A stretch of 64,000 bases of DNA, taken from contig NW_020313045.1 of assembly GCF_003265705.1 (NCBI RefSeq), forward strand, positions 1,890,115-1,954,114. Direction: 5' to 3'. This document shows, in pieces, positions 31,815 through 45,081 of the stretch. Both the position numbers and the translations under genes were made by a program. Source of the stretch: Callorhinus ursinus (Eukaryota; Chordata; Mammalia; Carnivora; Otariidae). The notes under the pieces were generated by a model. The model saw nothing but the letters and a program-made list of their open reading frames with translations. It did no database searches and had not been told where the DNA came from. The stretch's first letter is position 1. Every line of letters starts with the position of its first letter.

Positions 31815-31985
31815 CCAGATCTTGCTGCTCAGCATGTGCACCCTGCAGCAGCAGCAAACTGGGAGCTTGTTAGAAATGCAGATGCTCAGGCCCCACCCAG
31901 CTCCACTGAATTGGAATCTGCATCTTCCTAGGATTCTCCGGGAGATGCGTGTGCATATTCAAGTGTGAGAAGCACTGGTCCATAT
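31815..31985 (-). mobile_element. MER5A-like hAT DNA transposon remnant
   Basis: GAGCTTGTTAGAAATGCAGA, CTCAGGCCCCACCCAGCTCC and GTGAGAAGCACTGGT are the well-known MER5A landmarks. Confidence 0.75.
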
Positions 31986-32419
31986 GCTCGCCAGTAAGAC
32001 CTATGGCCCTTCCAGAATGGAGACAGAAACAGTCTCTGAGACTTGGACCTCCATGGGATAAGCAAGATGGAGGATGAGGGAGGGAGGGACGGTGTATCAA
32101 AGAGGAGGAAAGGAGGGAATGAGAGAGGTCAAGGGAGAAGGCGCCAGGAATCTACCTGAGGATGAATTTACCAGGACTGAAGACATGTTGTGCTCCTTCC
32201 TCCGCCTTTAAACATGTCCAAGGTTGGCTGTCCCTTTGGGCTCCTCATGGCCACTGCCTCTGCCCACAAGCCCTTCTGGATATTTCATGGAATGGGGGAT
32301 ATATGTAACTGGAAATGTGGGACTTTATTAAGTAGCTGATTTCTAACAGCATGCCTCATAGCTGATCCCCACTAACCTTGGGTGCATCTCATGGACAGAG
32401 GGCGAGTCAACATCATGGC
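31986..32419. other. Non-coding DNA, no gene recognised
   Basis: Nothing recognised. Confidence 0.4.
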
Positions 32420-32965
32420 TCTGTATTCGCTGTCTACCGCTATACAACAAATCCTCCCAAAAGAGAGTGGTATGAGACAACAAGCAGTCATTCTCTTACA
32501 TGTTCCGTGCTTCAGGATTTCAAGAGCAGCTTAGCTGGCTAGTTCTGGCTTGAGGTTTCTCGTGGGGTTACAGTCAAGATGTCAGGGCTGGCTGGAGTTG
32601 TCTGGAAGCTTGGCTGGGTCTGAGCATCCAGTTCCAAGATGGTTTACTCACACAACTGTAGGCAGCAGTGCTCAGGTCCTTGCCACGTGAATCTGTCCAC
32701 AGAGCTGCTTGAGTGTCCACAATATGGCAGCCGTCTGCCCCCAGAGCAAGTGACCCTAGAGGGAGCGAGATAGAAGGCACAGTCCTTTTTGACCCAGCTT
32801 CAGAAGTCGCACTGTATCATTTCTGCAATATCCTACTGAAGTTACACTAGCCAGCCCTCTTCAGTATGGGAGGGAGCTACTATAAGGCATGAATACCAAG
32901 CTGCAGAGATCACTGGGGCCATCTTGGAGGCTGGTTACTACAGTCACTGACACATCTCTGTGATC
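32420..32965 (+). mobile_element. Old ERVL-class LTR (MLT2-like)
   Basis: CTGTCTACCGCTATACAACA, TAGCTGGCTAGTTCTGGCTT, TTACAGTCAAGATGTCAGGG and GGGGCCATCTTGGAGGCTGG are in MLT2 order. Non-coding solo LTR remnant. Confidence 0.6.
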
Positions 32966-33114
32966 TAATTTAGTGCCTGTTTTCCTTTCTAAGAAAAGAC
33001 GTTCCTGATATCCCGAGCATCTGAGTGCCTGGGTGCCAGAGACAGAAACCAAGCTCAACAGTCTTTTCTAAAAATATTTTTCTTGGTTCATGTAACTGGG
33101 AAGCCAAGAGCAGA

Positions 33115-33210
33115 GGAAATAATAATAATAGCTAGTATTTATTGATCAGATACTATGAGCTAAGCACCTGGATTAAGTCATTTAATCTTCACAAAGACCA
33201 AGGACTTGAA
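33115..33210 (-). repeat. MIR SINE remnant
   Basis: AATAATAGCTAGTATTTATT and CATTTAATCTTCACAAAG resemble inverted MIR. Confidence 0.45.
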
Positions 33211-33221
33211 AGCATCAGTAC

Positions 33222-33252
33222 TTTCTTTCTTCTTCTTCTTTTTTTTTTTTCT
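33222..33252. repeat. TTC/poly-T simple repeat
   Basis: TTTCTTTCTTCTTCTTCTTT followed by poly-T. Confidence 0.8.
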
Positions 33253-35915
33253 TTATTCTGGTGTCTGCTTCAGTGTTGACTTTTTTCGCAGACTTCCCCA
33301 GGTGGCAGGTACATGGTGACCATTAACTCTGTGCCCATGGGCTTAGTGCTGGTGATCCAAAGGGAAAGAAATGGTTTCTGCTGGTTAGTTTCAGTTGTAA
33401 AATCCCAAGGAAAAACTCTGATTAGTTCAACTTGGCCATGTGTTCATTGCTAGGCCAATCACAGCGGCCAGGGGTGTGGCAAGAAGAGGAAGTTCCTTGA
33501 AGAAAGTAAGGGTGCTACCATCATGGAGAGGGCGGAGGCGAAGGCTGCCTGAGGGGACAGGGAAGATCTGCAAAGAGGTTTGGGATGCACATGAGAAGGG
33601 AGAGCAGTCAGTCAGTTTGCCAAAGGCCAGGCTTGCAGGTTGGCCACTGCCCAAAGGCAGACCACCTCAGCCCTTCCTGAGTCCAGGAAGGGTCCATCTG
33701 ACCACATCCTGGAGCTTCCCCACCTGAGTATCATCCCTAGGAAAAGAGCTGAGTGAGAGTACACCTGAGAATCTGAGGTCAGACCCAAAGTGAAGCTCCA
33801 GAGTGTGCCTTCTCTTAGAGCTCATTTTTTATCTTATTTAGGAGCTTATATCTTACCCCGTGATATTCCCCTGTTTGGCTTATTATAAAAGTAGTTTTCC
33901 TTCAAAAGACCCCCATGGGTCCTATGGCCTTGATACCTCCTGGGATACTTCTGTGTTACCGTGGAGGTCTGCGGATGTGACCCACGAAAGTTGGGGACAT
34001 GGGATCGACAAGGGCTGGATCCCAATGTCTTGGGTGGGTGGCAAAGGACAAAAGAATGGGGGGGTTGGACTGGGGGAACCCCTGGGGACCGGTGTTCTGC
34101 TTAAAGTCAGTAGAACTTTAAAACTTGGCACCCCCGCCGTCTCTTCATCATCCCTCTACCTCTCTCCCCCTCTTACACTTGAACCTGAGCTGAAGGATGC
34201 ATCTTTGGCCTGGGGATTCTCTTGGTGCTGGGTGCATCCCAGGGCCTTCTATTACTGAGCACTCGGTAAGTAGTCACTGAGTGCCTGGCTGCTTTGGAAT
34301 TCGGTGATAAAATTAGGCTTTTCCCAGTTTCCTTTCAGATCGTTAGGCACGTATAAAATTTGCAAGTATGTTATAAAATAAGAATGATTAAGTACCCAAT
34401 TATACATATCACTTTATAAAAATATTTTCCCATAATTATTAGATAGAAGTTTAAATACAGTTATAAATTGTAATCATTATACTGGAGTATATGTGCCACC
34501 AAAGGGAGCACTAAAGTGTCATCATTCTAAAAGAGTTACTGGGGTGCTAGGGTTACCTTTGTTCAGCTTTGCCCCGTGACAGGGACTTGTCGTCATGCTT
34601 TTCTATGCAAAGTCAGCCAGAGAATACGGTTTGAAGGCAACAGTCATTTCCATTTTTAGTTGTCCTGTGTCCTCTCTCTGCCATACCTGAGCACCCCCAA
34701 ATAGATACCAGGCCCTCCCAAGCACCCAAATATTAAGGTGATGTCAGGACTCTTTTTGGATCCGTTGGTAAGGTGGGACTGGGGGGTCCCTGTCACATGC
34801 TCTCACTGATTTTCCTAAGATGCTCCTTTATTGTCCACAAGGTCTCCACACCAGGGTCTGTCCTCTGGGCAAGGCTCCTGACCTTTTGTGTCCTGGAATA
34901 TAGCAGAAGAACAGGGTGGCACGGCCTGGCTGGAAATAGTACTTGGGAAAAGGCCATAGGCTCGACCGCTTGCTCCACAGCACGCAGAAGGGCCGTTGCC
35001 AAAAAATATAATTATCCAGAAATGTGGGACGAAGACACTGCAGGAGAGAGGGGCTGAGCAGAAGGGCAGTAGAAGGATGGGACAGGAGGGCGGGCAGAGG
35101 CAGAGGCAGAGCCGATCCGATGGGGGGGCAGTGTCCCTCTCCATCAGCAGTGAGCTGTGACTGCGGAGTAGGAAACCCCTGCTGCTAGGGTAGACTCATC
35201 TGTCAACTAGGAGCTTCTAAGGAAGCTGTTCCGGCTCTTCAACCCTTCCAAGAAAGAAGGCCATTCCATCCTGCAAAATCGTGGATGGTCCAACTCATTC
35301 TGCAAAGGGAGAATCAGGCGGTCCCTGCCAGAGGAAGCCACCCTGGTCCTCAGATGGGACCTGGTGATGGGAGCCCAAGATGGGTTGCCTGTGGAGAAAC
35401 CACAGTGGAATCGGCTCATCTTGCTGCCTCTAAGATCTTTGACTCATAGACTTTCAAGCAGCTGCTGAGAATATTCTGAGTCAGGGTCCACTCTCGTTCT
35501 GGTCCTCACTGGCGTGACAGGTACAGAACACTGGTATTTCTCTTCGCTCCAGCAACACCCCCTTGAGGTACAATGCAGGAGTATTAAGGGCAGGTTATAG
35601 GACCTCTCTGAACTGATACGAGTATCTCCGACCCCGAGAACGTGTCCTAACACACACCAGCACGTAGGTGTGACATTCGAAATATTTAACAGCCGGGACG
35701 TCCCTGGCGTCAGAGCTCAGAGGGTCCTGAAGCCTCCTGCTCTGGGCCAGGCGTGGGCTGGTTAGTTTGTGAGTCATGGGAATGTCTGGGAGGTCCCTGG
35801 GAAAAGCCAGAGTGAAAGAGGGGACACTCGGGGATGTCAGGGCAGCACTCCTTACCAAACGCCGTGGAACTATTTCTCTATTTTCAAAACAGAAACAACT
35901 GGCTTTTGACCTACA
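33253..35915. other. Non-coding DNA, no gene recognised
   Basis: The part at 33340-33500 (TCAGTTGTAAAATCCCAAGG, CAACTTGGCCATGTGTTCAT) may be an old repeat I cannot name. An AT-rich portion lies at about 34300-34500. No gene is seen. Confidence 0.35.
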
Positions 35916-37320
35916 GAAGAATGAAGTTGGATCCCTTTCTCATTCCATACACAAAAATTAACTCAAAATGTACCAGAGCCTTAATTATAGAGCTAAAACT
36001 ATACAATTCTTAGAAGACAATATAAACAAAAATCTTCATGACTTGGGGTATGGTGAAGCCTTCTTAGATATGACTCCAAAAACACAAGTAACAGAAGAAA
36101 AAAATTTAAAAATTTGACACCATCAAAAGGTAAGGCTGTGTGACCATAAGGACACCATCAAGAAAGTAGATAGAGAACCCATAGAATGCGGGGGTGTAAT
36201 ATTTGCAAATTATATATCTGATAAGGGAATTGTATCCAGAATATATTTTTTAAAAACTATTATAACTCAATAATGAAAGAAAAATAACCCAATTTAAAGA
36301 TGGGCAAAGGATCTGAATAGACATTTCCCCAAAGACGATATACAAATGGCTGGTAAACACGTGAAAAGACGCTCAACATGATTGGTCACCAGAGAGTTGC
36401 AAATCAAATCCATGATGAGATTCCTCTTCACATCCGTGAAGACAACCGTCATCAAAGAGTCGAAGAATATCAAGTGTTGGGGTAACAGGATGTGGAGAAA
36501 CTGTAACCTTCATACGCTGCTGGTGGGAACGGTGCAACCCCTTTGACAAACAGACCGAGAGTTATTCAAAAAGTTAAACATCATTTTTATATGACCCAGA
36601 ATTGCATTCCTAGATATATACTCAAGGGAGAGGAAAGCTCACATCCACAGAACAGCTCGTACATGAATCTTCATAAGCAACATTATTCGTAACAGCCAAA
36701 AAGTGGAAACAACCCAAATGTCCATCACCTGATGAGTGGATACACAACATGGGGTCTAGCCATACAATGGAATGCTATTTAGCCATGAAAAGGATGGAAG
36801 TATTGATATGTGCCGTGGTGTGGATGAACCTTGAAAATGTGCTAAGTGATAAAAGATTACCTACTATATGATCCCGTTCATGTGAAATATTCAGAATAGG
36901 CAAATCGATAAAAACAGAAACCGGTTTCCTAGGGCTGTTCTAGCTGGGAAGAAATACAGAGTGCCTGCTAAAGGGAACAGGGTTCCTTTTTGGAGCGATG
37001 AAAATGTTCTAAAACTGGTAGTGGTGGTGATTGTACAACTCTGTAAACTGAACACTGCACATTTTATTTTATTTTTTTAAGATTATTTATTTATTTGACA
37101 GAGAGACAAGAGAGGGGGAGTGGCAGAGGGAGAGGGAGAAGCAGACGCCCCGCTGAGCAGGGATCCCGATGCAGAGCTCGATCCCAGGACCCTGGGGATC
37201 ATGACCTGAGCTTGAAGGCAGACGCTTAACCAACTGAGCCCCCCAGGTGCCCCAACACTGTACATTTTAAATAGATGAATCATAATTCATATGAATTATA
37301 GCTCAAGAAAGACATTGGAT
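35916..37320 (+). mobile_element. Old LINE-1 3' region, decayed, interrupted by a SINE
   Basis: The sequence follows LINE-1 ORF2 end and 3' UTR landmarks in order: ACTCAAAATGTACCAGAGCC, AAACTATACAATTCTTAGAA, GATGGGCAAAGGATCTGAAT, CACAACATGGGGTCTAGCCA and ATACAATGGAATGCTATTTA. Many stops and gaps break the frame. The SINE at 37070-37253 lies near its 3' end. Confidence 0.8.
37070..37253 (-). mobile_element. Carnivore tRNA-derived SINE (SINEC type)
   Basis: Inverted copy, TTAAGATTATTTATTTATTT to CCCCCAGGTGCCCC. Target copies AACACTGCACATTTTA and AACACTGTACATTTTA flank it. Confidence 0.95.
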
Positions 37321-37382
37321 ATGCCTCACTGGCCAACACATAAACATACTACTTAAAGACACTCCCCAAAATGCTCAGACGT

Positions 37383-37423
37383 GCACACGCGCACACACAC
37401 ACACTCACTCACTCACTCACTAA
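37383..37423. repeat. (CA)n/(CTCA)n microsatellite
   Basis: GCACACGCGCACACACACAC followed by five CTCA units. Confidence 0.85.
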
Positions 37424-38945
37424 GCAAACACAAGAAGAAGGAGAAAATTGGTTCAACACAAGAGCCGTGAATATTTTCGTCTAAGGCTGGTAACGGAGAG
37501 TGAATTTTTGTTGCGAAGTTTTGGCATAAGAGGTCCCGCTGAAACTACATACAATTTTACCTCCCCAAGAGGATAAAAAGCTTTTGTCACTTCAAACAAT
37601 TATGTTCTGGAACGTTCTTACATGGCAAGCCCTCTGAGTTGTCCCCATAGCCTTAGCACAGTAACAGGATTCCATAGGACAGTATTTGCAGGGAGACCTG
37701 CATGCAGTTTCTAAAAGCCTAGTGCTTCTCCCCCACCCCACTTCGAAAAGCAGACAACTTTCCCCCCACACCAGCAAACTGCTGCCACCTTGCACTAACC
37801 AAAGAGAGGTGGTGGGCGAAGATGCTTTCCAGAATATTATTACAGGGCAGCGATGCCGCTCTGCACGCAGGGAAGTTGGAGGCTTCAGCGACATACACCG
37901 GGGCCGGGGCAGGGAGCCCCCAGTCGTATGCCACGTGGGAGAGTTGGGGAAGGCTGATCGCCAGGTGGATGAAACCCATGTCTTTAGCAGGAGGGCCCCC
38001 AAAGCTGTCAAATGCACCCCCAGGTTAGCTGCCATTCCAGGCAAGGTGGGTCTGGGTTAGAGAAAGCAGGGTGGCCTTCTCAAGGGCTCACCCTTTGTAC
38101 TGCTGCCCAAAATCACACCCATGTGCTCTGCTTGGATGACAACTGGCATCTAACATTTGTGGAGAACTCTGATAAATAAGCATCTACCATGCTCATCTAG
38201 TCCTATCCTCAAAGCCATCATCGTGCCCCCTCGGCAGGCAGAGAACCGAGGTATAACGGGGTCAGAGTGAAGTTCTGAGCCCAGTTTTCTGCCTAACACT
38301 GTTGCCAAAGTCCTAATCACGTATGCTTCAAAGGTAGGTGCGCTGACACCTAACTTACAAACTAATAATTAGGGGCAGGATGGCAGAGGACGGAAGAAGC
38401 TCGTTCTTTTCTTCCCCTGGCCACTGTGAATTACTGTTGAATTCAGCATTCATGAAGCTCTGGAGAAGCAACATTTTGGAGTGCAAGAAGGGTACGAGAG
38501 AAATAGCCCCCTCCAAGACATAGGGAGAGAATAAATGGGGCGGGGGATATATTCCACTGAATAAGTCTTCCTGCACTTGTCTCGGGAAGGCAGGAGGAGC
38601 AGCACGTTAAGGGAGGGAGATGAGAGAACAAAGCCGCCCTCCAAGGCTGCGCCAGCCCCCTGCCCTTGACCCCACCAGGACCCAGACAGATGCCTCCTCA
38701 TCTGGGGCTCCAGCAGCCATCCCCTCACAGAGGGCACCTCCTTCTCTTTTCCTTCTCCCTGTACCCACGTCAGAGACCCATCCCGTAGGTGAATGAAAAA
38801 GGGGTTAGGAAACCCATTTGCCCAGCATTGACCTTAACCCGAGTTCCTCCGTAGATCCGCACGAAACGGTAAGAAGGCTGCAGGGCAAGAAAGAACACCA
38901 AGTGGGGCCAGACAGACCGGGTTCAAGCCTCACAATCAACTCTAA
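37424..38945. other. Non-coding DNA, no gene recognised
   Basis: A MIR remnant (-) is likely at about 38150-38330. Overlapping frames near 37590-38060 on both strands have no recognised product. Confidence 0.4.
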
Positions 38946-40215
38946 CAAGCCGTCCACTTTGGTTTCTTTCTTTTCGTGTTATTTTGACATACTTCTAAAT
39001 TTACAGAAAAACTGCAAGGACTATACCAAGAATTCCCATAAACCCTTCACCCAGATGCCCCAAACGTAAACATTTTACCATATTTCTTGTCAACAGACGG
39101 ATATAGACACGCAATATTTGTTTTCAGTATTTATCTTATACTTGTATAGATATATGAGTATATCTACATTTATATTTATCTATATTTATGCAAGTAATAT
39201 CTATGTAAATATAAATATCTACACATAAAAATATTTATGTATTTATACAGTATATACGTACAAGCATATATCTACCATACACATGTATATGTAAATATGG
39301 TCTAGTATATATGTAATTTACATTGTGTGTATATATAAATTGATACTCCCCATTCCAACCCAGCAGGGCAGAGCTCATCAGATCCTTCCACTCTCCATAC
39401 ATGTTACTCCCTCTTCTCTGTCAGCAAGAAACCTGGCTCCCACTATGTATGCACAATGTATTTCGTTATTTGCTCAATCTCAGAATACACAGTAAGTATT
39501 TTCAGAATTGCTAACCTATACAACTGCAAAAAAAGGAGCCAACTCTCAAGAGCTGAAGACTCACACTGAGCTCTTTGGTCTTTCATCCAAACAACCATGT
39601 TCCCAAATCACTGGGCTCTGCTCTCCCCGACCCTTCCTTTCAGTGTGGCTGACTGTTTCATTTGAGATATAGTTCAGTTCATTTGTTTTTACTTGGATCT
39701 CATTTTAAGATTTTCTGCCAACCTTGATGATTTTATTCCTTTTTTTTTTCCGAGTGCATGAAATTATTGTCATGGTTCCCAAAGTCAGAACTGAACCAAA
39801 AAATATATTAGAGAGGCTTTACTTGTTCCCATTCTTTCTTTTTTCAACTCCATTCCTACCCACTTCCTGGAACTAACCAATCTCATTCGTTTCTGCTTTA
39901 TCCTTCTGGCAGTTGTTTCTGGGGCTTTGTACAAATATTTTCTTTTCCCCCTCCTTTCCTCCCCAAAAGGTAGCATCCTGCTTGAGCTACGCGTCCTGGA
40001 AATCACCCCCACGTAAGCTCCTAGATCTCCCCCTCATTCTTTTTTTTACAGCTGCGTAGAACTCCATTGGGTGGACAGCACCACAATGATTCAGCCAATC
40101 TCTTCATATTTAGATCGGTTCCAATATTTTGTAATTACAAATAATGCAGCAACGAATAACCTTCTGCATACATATTTTCACATTATTGGAATGCCGTCCA
40201 CTTTTAAGTGTTACA
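38946..40215 (-). mobile_element. Old LINE-1-type sequence in inverted orientation
   Basis: TTGACATACTTCTAAATTTA, CCCATAAACCCTTCACCCAG, TTTTTTACAGCTGCGTAGAA and GTAATTACAAATAATGCAGC resemble inverted LINE-1 3' sequence. The tail ends where a different repeat begins. Confidence 0.55.
39120..39345. repeat. AT-rich (TATC/TATA) low-complexity tract
   Basis: Irregular TATATC, TATTTA and TATGTA units over about 225 bp. Confidence 0.8.
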
Positions 40216-42060
40216 TATCAGTGAGGATTAGATCCAAATGCATGTAATAGAAAACCCCAAATAACAGAAATATGTACTGGGTTATTCCTATATGCGCGAC
40301 AGAAATCCAGAGGTAAGCAGCCCAGTGTTGGCACAGTGGCTCTGTGGTCATCAGGGACCCAGGCTCCTTCCGTCATTGTATCCTTCCATTCCTAGTGTGT
40401 TGTTTCCATCCCTATGGTCACCTCATGACCTAAAGTGGATCCAGTGCTCCTGCCATCACATCTGTGCCCCAGGAAGAAGGAAGGGCAAAAAAAAGGGGGG
40501 CCCTCCTCGGGGATCATTCTTTAATGAAGACATTCTGGAAGAATCTCTCAACAAGTTCTACTTGCATCTCATTGGCCAGCATTCAGTCACATATGGACAA
40601 GGGACATTGAAGAAAATAGTCCCATAGCTGGCCACAGTCCTGCCCTCAGCGATTAGGGTTCTTTGGGTGAGGAAGCAGGAGAGAATGGATATTGGCCAGG
40701 CAACTAGCAATCTCTAGCCCATGTTACTACAATTAACTGTCCAGCCCTTCCGTTCTACTCTACAACCGGCGAATCCTTTGTTAACAAGAGCGAACAGAAA
40801 AAGTCACCTCTCTCCCTAGAATACTTTGAGACAATTTTAGGAGCATTTTGATAGCATTGAGCCAATATAAGGCCCTTCCCCTTTGGGGACCAGAAGCCCC
40901 CTGGAGAAAGCAGCCACTGGGGACCACCTGTTATCTAAGCCACTAGGAGGGTCAGATGTTTTCACAGCAAGAAGAAATACAATGATCCTTCAGCAAGCCT
41001 AGGAGATAAGTCCAGAAGCCCAGATGCCACTGTCTTTCACCAGAGGGGAAAGGAACAATGTACTCAGTGTTACCCAGAGAACCAAATGTATCAAAAGACA
41101 TTGAAGAAGTCCCCTGGTTTCTCCCAGGGGGATGGGACCTGTCACAGGAAGCAGCATGAGGTGTAAACTGAATAATGTCAGAGGTGCCAGAAGAGACAGT
41201 GTTTCGGGGTGAGTTTGGGAGCAGGGGCGAGGAGGGAGGAGCCATGGACACTGAGCTGTCAGACTTAGACACAGAGAAAAGGAAAGGGGGACTCCCACGG
41301 TGGCACGGCGCAGAGCACCAGCGTTCTGAGCTGAGTTCAGACCCCATCTTGATGCGTGACAACCATAAAGTCACTTCACCGCTCTGGGACCTCAGTTGGC
41401 TCACCACAAACTGCTGTCTAGTTTGGAGCATGTGGGAAGAATTCAGTGATGGGTTAAAGACCCAGCAAGGAGGTCGTTGTCCTTAAGAGCTACTAGCCTG
41501 CCATGTAGTATGCAGGCTGTCCGTCAGTCCTCCCCAGGTGTCAGTATCTGGTCACTATACCCTCGTCCCCCAGATGGACCATTAGAAAGGGCAGGAGAGC
41601 AAGCGCCTTCCCAGGGGAGGTCAGAGTCCCTTGTCTCCCTGGGATACAGTGAACGGCCTCTCCACTTTTCTCACGGTTGAGCCTCCTTACCCCCTGCTAT
41701 GTAAGGGCCAGTGCAAGATGGCCTCAGGGGCCAACAGAGGCCAGTCCACCTTAAGATGTGGGACATTTAAGGTTTCCCGTTTCCTGCTCCAACATGCTGG
41801 TTCTAAAGGAATTTTGCCCCCAAGGCACTGTTCATTAAGAAATCACTTTCCTCATACTCAGGACTCCAGGGATGTCAACCTGTAATTTAGTATTGTCCCA
41901 GTGTTCGCTGGACGTGCAGCCCTGGACATGTCTCAGCCTCTGGAAACGTCCCTCCCTACCCCCTCAGGGCGTTTTGAGAAGCCAACAAAAGCCCTGCTCT
42001 CAATGGTTAAGAATCAGAAAGGGCTCATGCCCCTAAAACAAACGTGAATGAAAAAAACAC
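40216..42060. other. Non-coding DNA with possible old repeats
   Basis: The part at 40220-40740 looks like an interspersed repeat of unknown family (CATGTAATAGAAAACCCCAA, CTCATTGGCCAGCATTCAGT). A weak MIR (+) lies at 41300-41450. No gene is seen. Confidence 0.35.
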
Positions 42061-42074
42061 ATTCCTTCTTACTC

Positions 42075-42170
42075 ATTAGACTCTTGAATAAGCCAAAGGC
42101 TACCACGTATTGAGTGCCCATAGGTCCTGGACCTGGAAAATGGCAGAGCTGGGATCCTAACCTAGGGCCC
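42075..42170 (-). repeat. MIR SINE remnant, weak
   Basis: ACCACGTATTGAGTGCCCAT and AAAATGGCAGAGCTGGGATC resemble inverted MIR. Confidence 0.4.
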
Positions 42171-42508
42171 CATCAGCCCAAACCTTGACTCCGAAAAAGT
42201 TAGGCCTTTTGGCAAAGGGCCTTTCAGAGGCTCAGAAGTTGGTCTTAGAAGTGAGGGTGTGGGACAGGCATCCTGGCGGTGGTGTGGGTACCCCCGGGAG
42301 CCTTCATTTTCTGGGGCAATGGCAACCACCGCTTGAAACCCAGACTCCTCCTTTGGTTCCTCCACCGCAGTCAAACCAAAGTTTATTTTTGTTCCCTCCA
42401 TCCCCATGTTAAAGGGAAGCAGAGCTTGGGCTCCACATTCCATTCTAAATAAAGGATCAGAGGACTGTTCAATCTAATTAAGATGATTTGTCTGTTTTGA
42501 AAGCAGTA

Positions 42509-42511
<3 letters not shown>

Positions 42512-42549
<38 letters not shown>
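42512..42549. repeat. (CA)n microsatellite
   Basis: About 18 uninterrupted CA units. Confidence 0.95.
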
Positions 42550-42551
<2 letters not shown>

Positions 42552-42879
42552 CTAGGCAGACCTGGCAGATCATCCCCAGCCATGCACTCCAACACCAACC
42601 TGGGGTCATAGTGGCATCTGCCCACACGCTGTTCCTCCGCAGGGTCTGGGGACAGTTAGAGTGTCGTTTCAGGGACTGCTCATTCAGATGTAGGCAGTGA
42701 GTCACCCGGGCCCTTCTCTTTCCTATTGATGGCCTTTTTGGGCTTCCACTGTTCGGGTGGCGGGGCAGGGTGGGTGGGGGGAGACCACTAGTAATGGGGG
42801 TGATAAGCTATAACTGCCCACTCTGGTCTGAATCCTCATGGTGTCCTCCATGGCCATTGGCCAGTTGAGGAAGGTAGTC

Positions 42880-42995
42880 CTCTAAGACCTTCCTTCTCAA
42901 CACGTGGTCTGTGGACCGCCTTGTTGGCATCACCCAGGAGCTTGTTAGACATGCAAACTCCACATTAACACATGCACAGTGAAGTTTGTGAAACT
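42880..42995 (-). mobile_element. MER5A-like hAT DNA transposon fragment
   Basis: CTTCTCAACACGTGGTCTGT, GGCATCACCCAGGAGCTTGT and TTAGACATGCAAACTCC match one half of MER5A. Confidence 0.6.
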
Positions 42996-43889
42996 CTGCT
43001 CTAAGATGATAACCTGGGGGCCTCTGCCACCCACCGTCCCAGGTCCAGATACTCACTTAGCTTTCAGGGCTGAGTACCTGGCCCAATAAATAAATAGCTC
43101 TGCAGGAAGATAAGTTTGAGAAATATCATATTCCGTGTTCTTCTCCCGAGTACACAAAACCTATCAGCAGATGAGAGGCATTGATAAGTCCTGCATAAAG
43201 AAACATTTACTTTGTTTGTTTAACTGAATGCCTCCTAAATTTGACTACAGAATGTTCTTTTCATAGAACACCCAAGGGTGGAGTATATTTGAGGAAATAC
43301 TACCCTTACTTGTAAGAGGCAAGCACAATTCCTTGTATTATCTTTAGGAAAAAGCAGCTGTGGTATCCTTGTGACAGTATATCTTCACAAGTTCTAAGAC
43401 CTCAGGATGTCCAAATCAGGAACCTATTTCAAAGGTGACAAGAACGCTGACATCACTTACCTTTAACTAGGGCCACACCCAAATCTCTTCAGGATTCCAA
43501 CCTGGATTCCCATGGTCCCTCAAACTCAACATGCCCAACCCAACTGCATTCCAGAACGCTTATCTGTACCAACCGCAATTTTCTCCCAGGCTCCAGAACT
43601 GTGTCTTCACTCCCCCGACTCCTTATTACCCCTCACTCCTCCCCCAACCCCAGGGCTTGGCCCCTGCATCTAATCAATTACCAAGTTCACTCTATTTTCT
43701 CTCTGTTGGGTTTGTCATCTCTTCCTACCCTGCTCCTTTCCCTTATGACTAAGCAGGCTTCTTGTCCCTTAAGCACCTCCCTGCCCTGCTTCCTCCATAA
43801 TTCATCCTGCCCACAGGGTGACGAGAGGGATTTCTCAATGCACAGATGTGCTTCTGTCCTTCGCCTGCTCAAACAATATCATGACCGTC
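42996..43889. other. Non-coding DNA, no gene recognised
   Basis: Nothing recognised. Confidence 0.4.
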
Positions 43890-44040
43890 ACCATCACTGT
43901 GGATGACATTTACGAAGAGCTTGCTTTGTTCTGATGCTCTTCCCATTTTGAGGTTGGGGACATTGAGCCAGAGAGAGGATAAGTAACTTGCCTAGAGCCT
44001 CCCATGCAGGAAATGGCAGCAAGAAGATTTGAGGCTTGGG
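43890..44040 (-). repeat. MIR SINE remnant
   Basis: CTTCCCATTTTGAGGTTGGG and AGGATAAGTAACTTGCCTAG match inverted MIR. Confidence 0.55.
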
Positions 44041-44430
44041 TGCTATGGCACCAAAAGCCACCCCCTTGCGTGGCACCGCCTCCCTTCACAGACCCTGGGG
44101 CGAGGGCTACCTTGGCCTTCCACTAGCCCTGTTTGTACCTTCTGTCTCATCCAGGCCAAGCCCACCACTGTGATGGAGTATGGCACCATTACTCATTGCC
44201 ACCCATCGGTATCACCATGAAATTCTTGCTCAAATACATTTCCTCTGCTCCCAGCCACCCCCCCCCAACTGCATTTACTAGTGGAGTGTCTGCCTTCACT
44301 GGGCCTTGCACAGGGTCGGTGCCCCGCTGTCCCCTAGAGTCCATTCTCCACCCTGCTTCAAAAGACCTGGAGAGAGCTGGAAAACTTTTTATTATGGAAA
44401 TTTTCTAACACACACCGAAAGGAAATAAGA
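44041..44430. other. Non-coding DNA, no gene recognised
   Basis: Nothing recognised. Confidence 0.4.
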
Positions 44431-44665
44431 TTTTATTTCAGCAAGTTATTTGCTGAGCACCTCCAACCTCTGGACCCCGACAAGAAAAACTTACAGCCTG
44501 GAAAGACAGGGTGTTGTTTTATTTAAACCCCATAATATCCTGTGAGGTAATTAAACCATGATCATTCCCTTTATATGGTAAGGCCAACTCAGAGAGGCAG
44601 AGACACTTTGCTGAGGTCATACAGCAAGTAAATGATAGAGCACAAAGTCCATCCTGAGTCAATTT
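44431..44665 (-). repeat. MIR SINE remnant
   Basis: TTATTTGCTGAGCACCTCCA, ATCCTGTGAGGTAATTAAAC and GCTGAGGTCATACAGCAAGT match inverted MIR. Confidence 0.6.
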
Positions 44666-44696
44666 CTTCGCTGGATTTTTTAATGTGTTCTTTTCT

Positions 44697-44880
44697 TTTT
44701 TAAAAGATTTTATTTATTTATTTGAGCGAGAGAGAGCACGAATCAGGGGTGGGCAGAGGGGAGGGAGGAACAGACTCCCAGCTGAGCAAGGAGCCAGATT
44801 CGGGCTCAATCCCAGGACCCTGGGATCGTGACCCAAGCTGAAGGCAGAAGCTTAACCAACTGAGCCACCCAGGGGTCCCC
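44697..44880 (-). mobile_element. Carnivore tRNA-derived SINE, first of an adjacent pair
   Basis: Inverted copy ending GAGCCACCCAGGGGTCCCC. Only six bases separate it from the next SINE. Confidence 0.93.
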
Positions 44881-44886
44881 AAATTG

Positions 44887-45081
44887 TTTTTTTTTTTTTT
44901 TTAAGATTTTATTTATTAGAGAGAGGGAATGAGAGAGAGAGAGCATGAGGGGGGGAGGGTCAGAGGGAGAAGCAGACTCCCCACCGAGTGCGGAGCCCAA
45001 TGTGGGACTTGATCCCGAGACTCCAGGATCATGACCTGAGCCGAAGGCAGTTGCTTTAACAACTGAGCCACCCAGGCGCCC
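44887..45081 (-). mobile_element. Carnivore tRNA-derived SINE, second of an adjacent pair
   Basis: Inverted copy ending CCACCCAGGCGCCC. TAATGTGTT occurs before the first SINE and after this one. Confidence 0.93.
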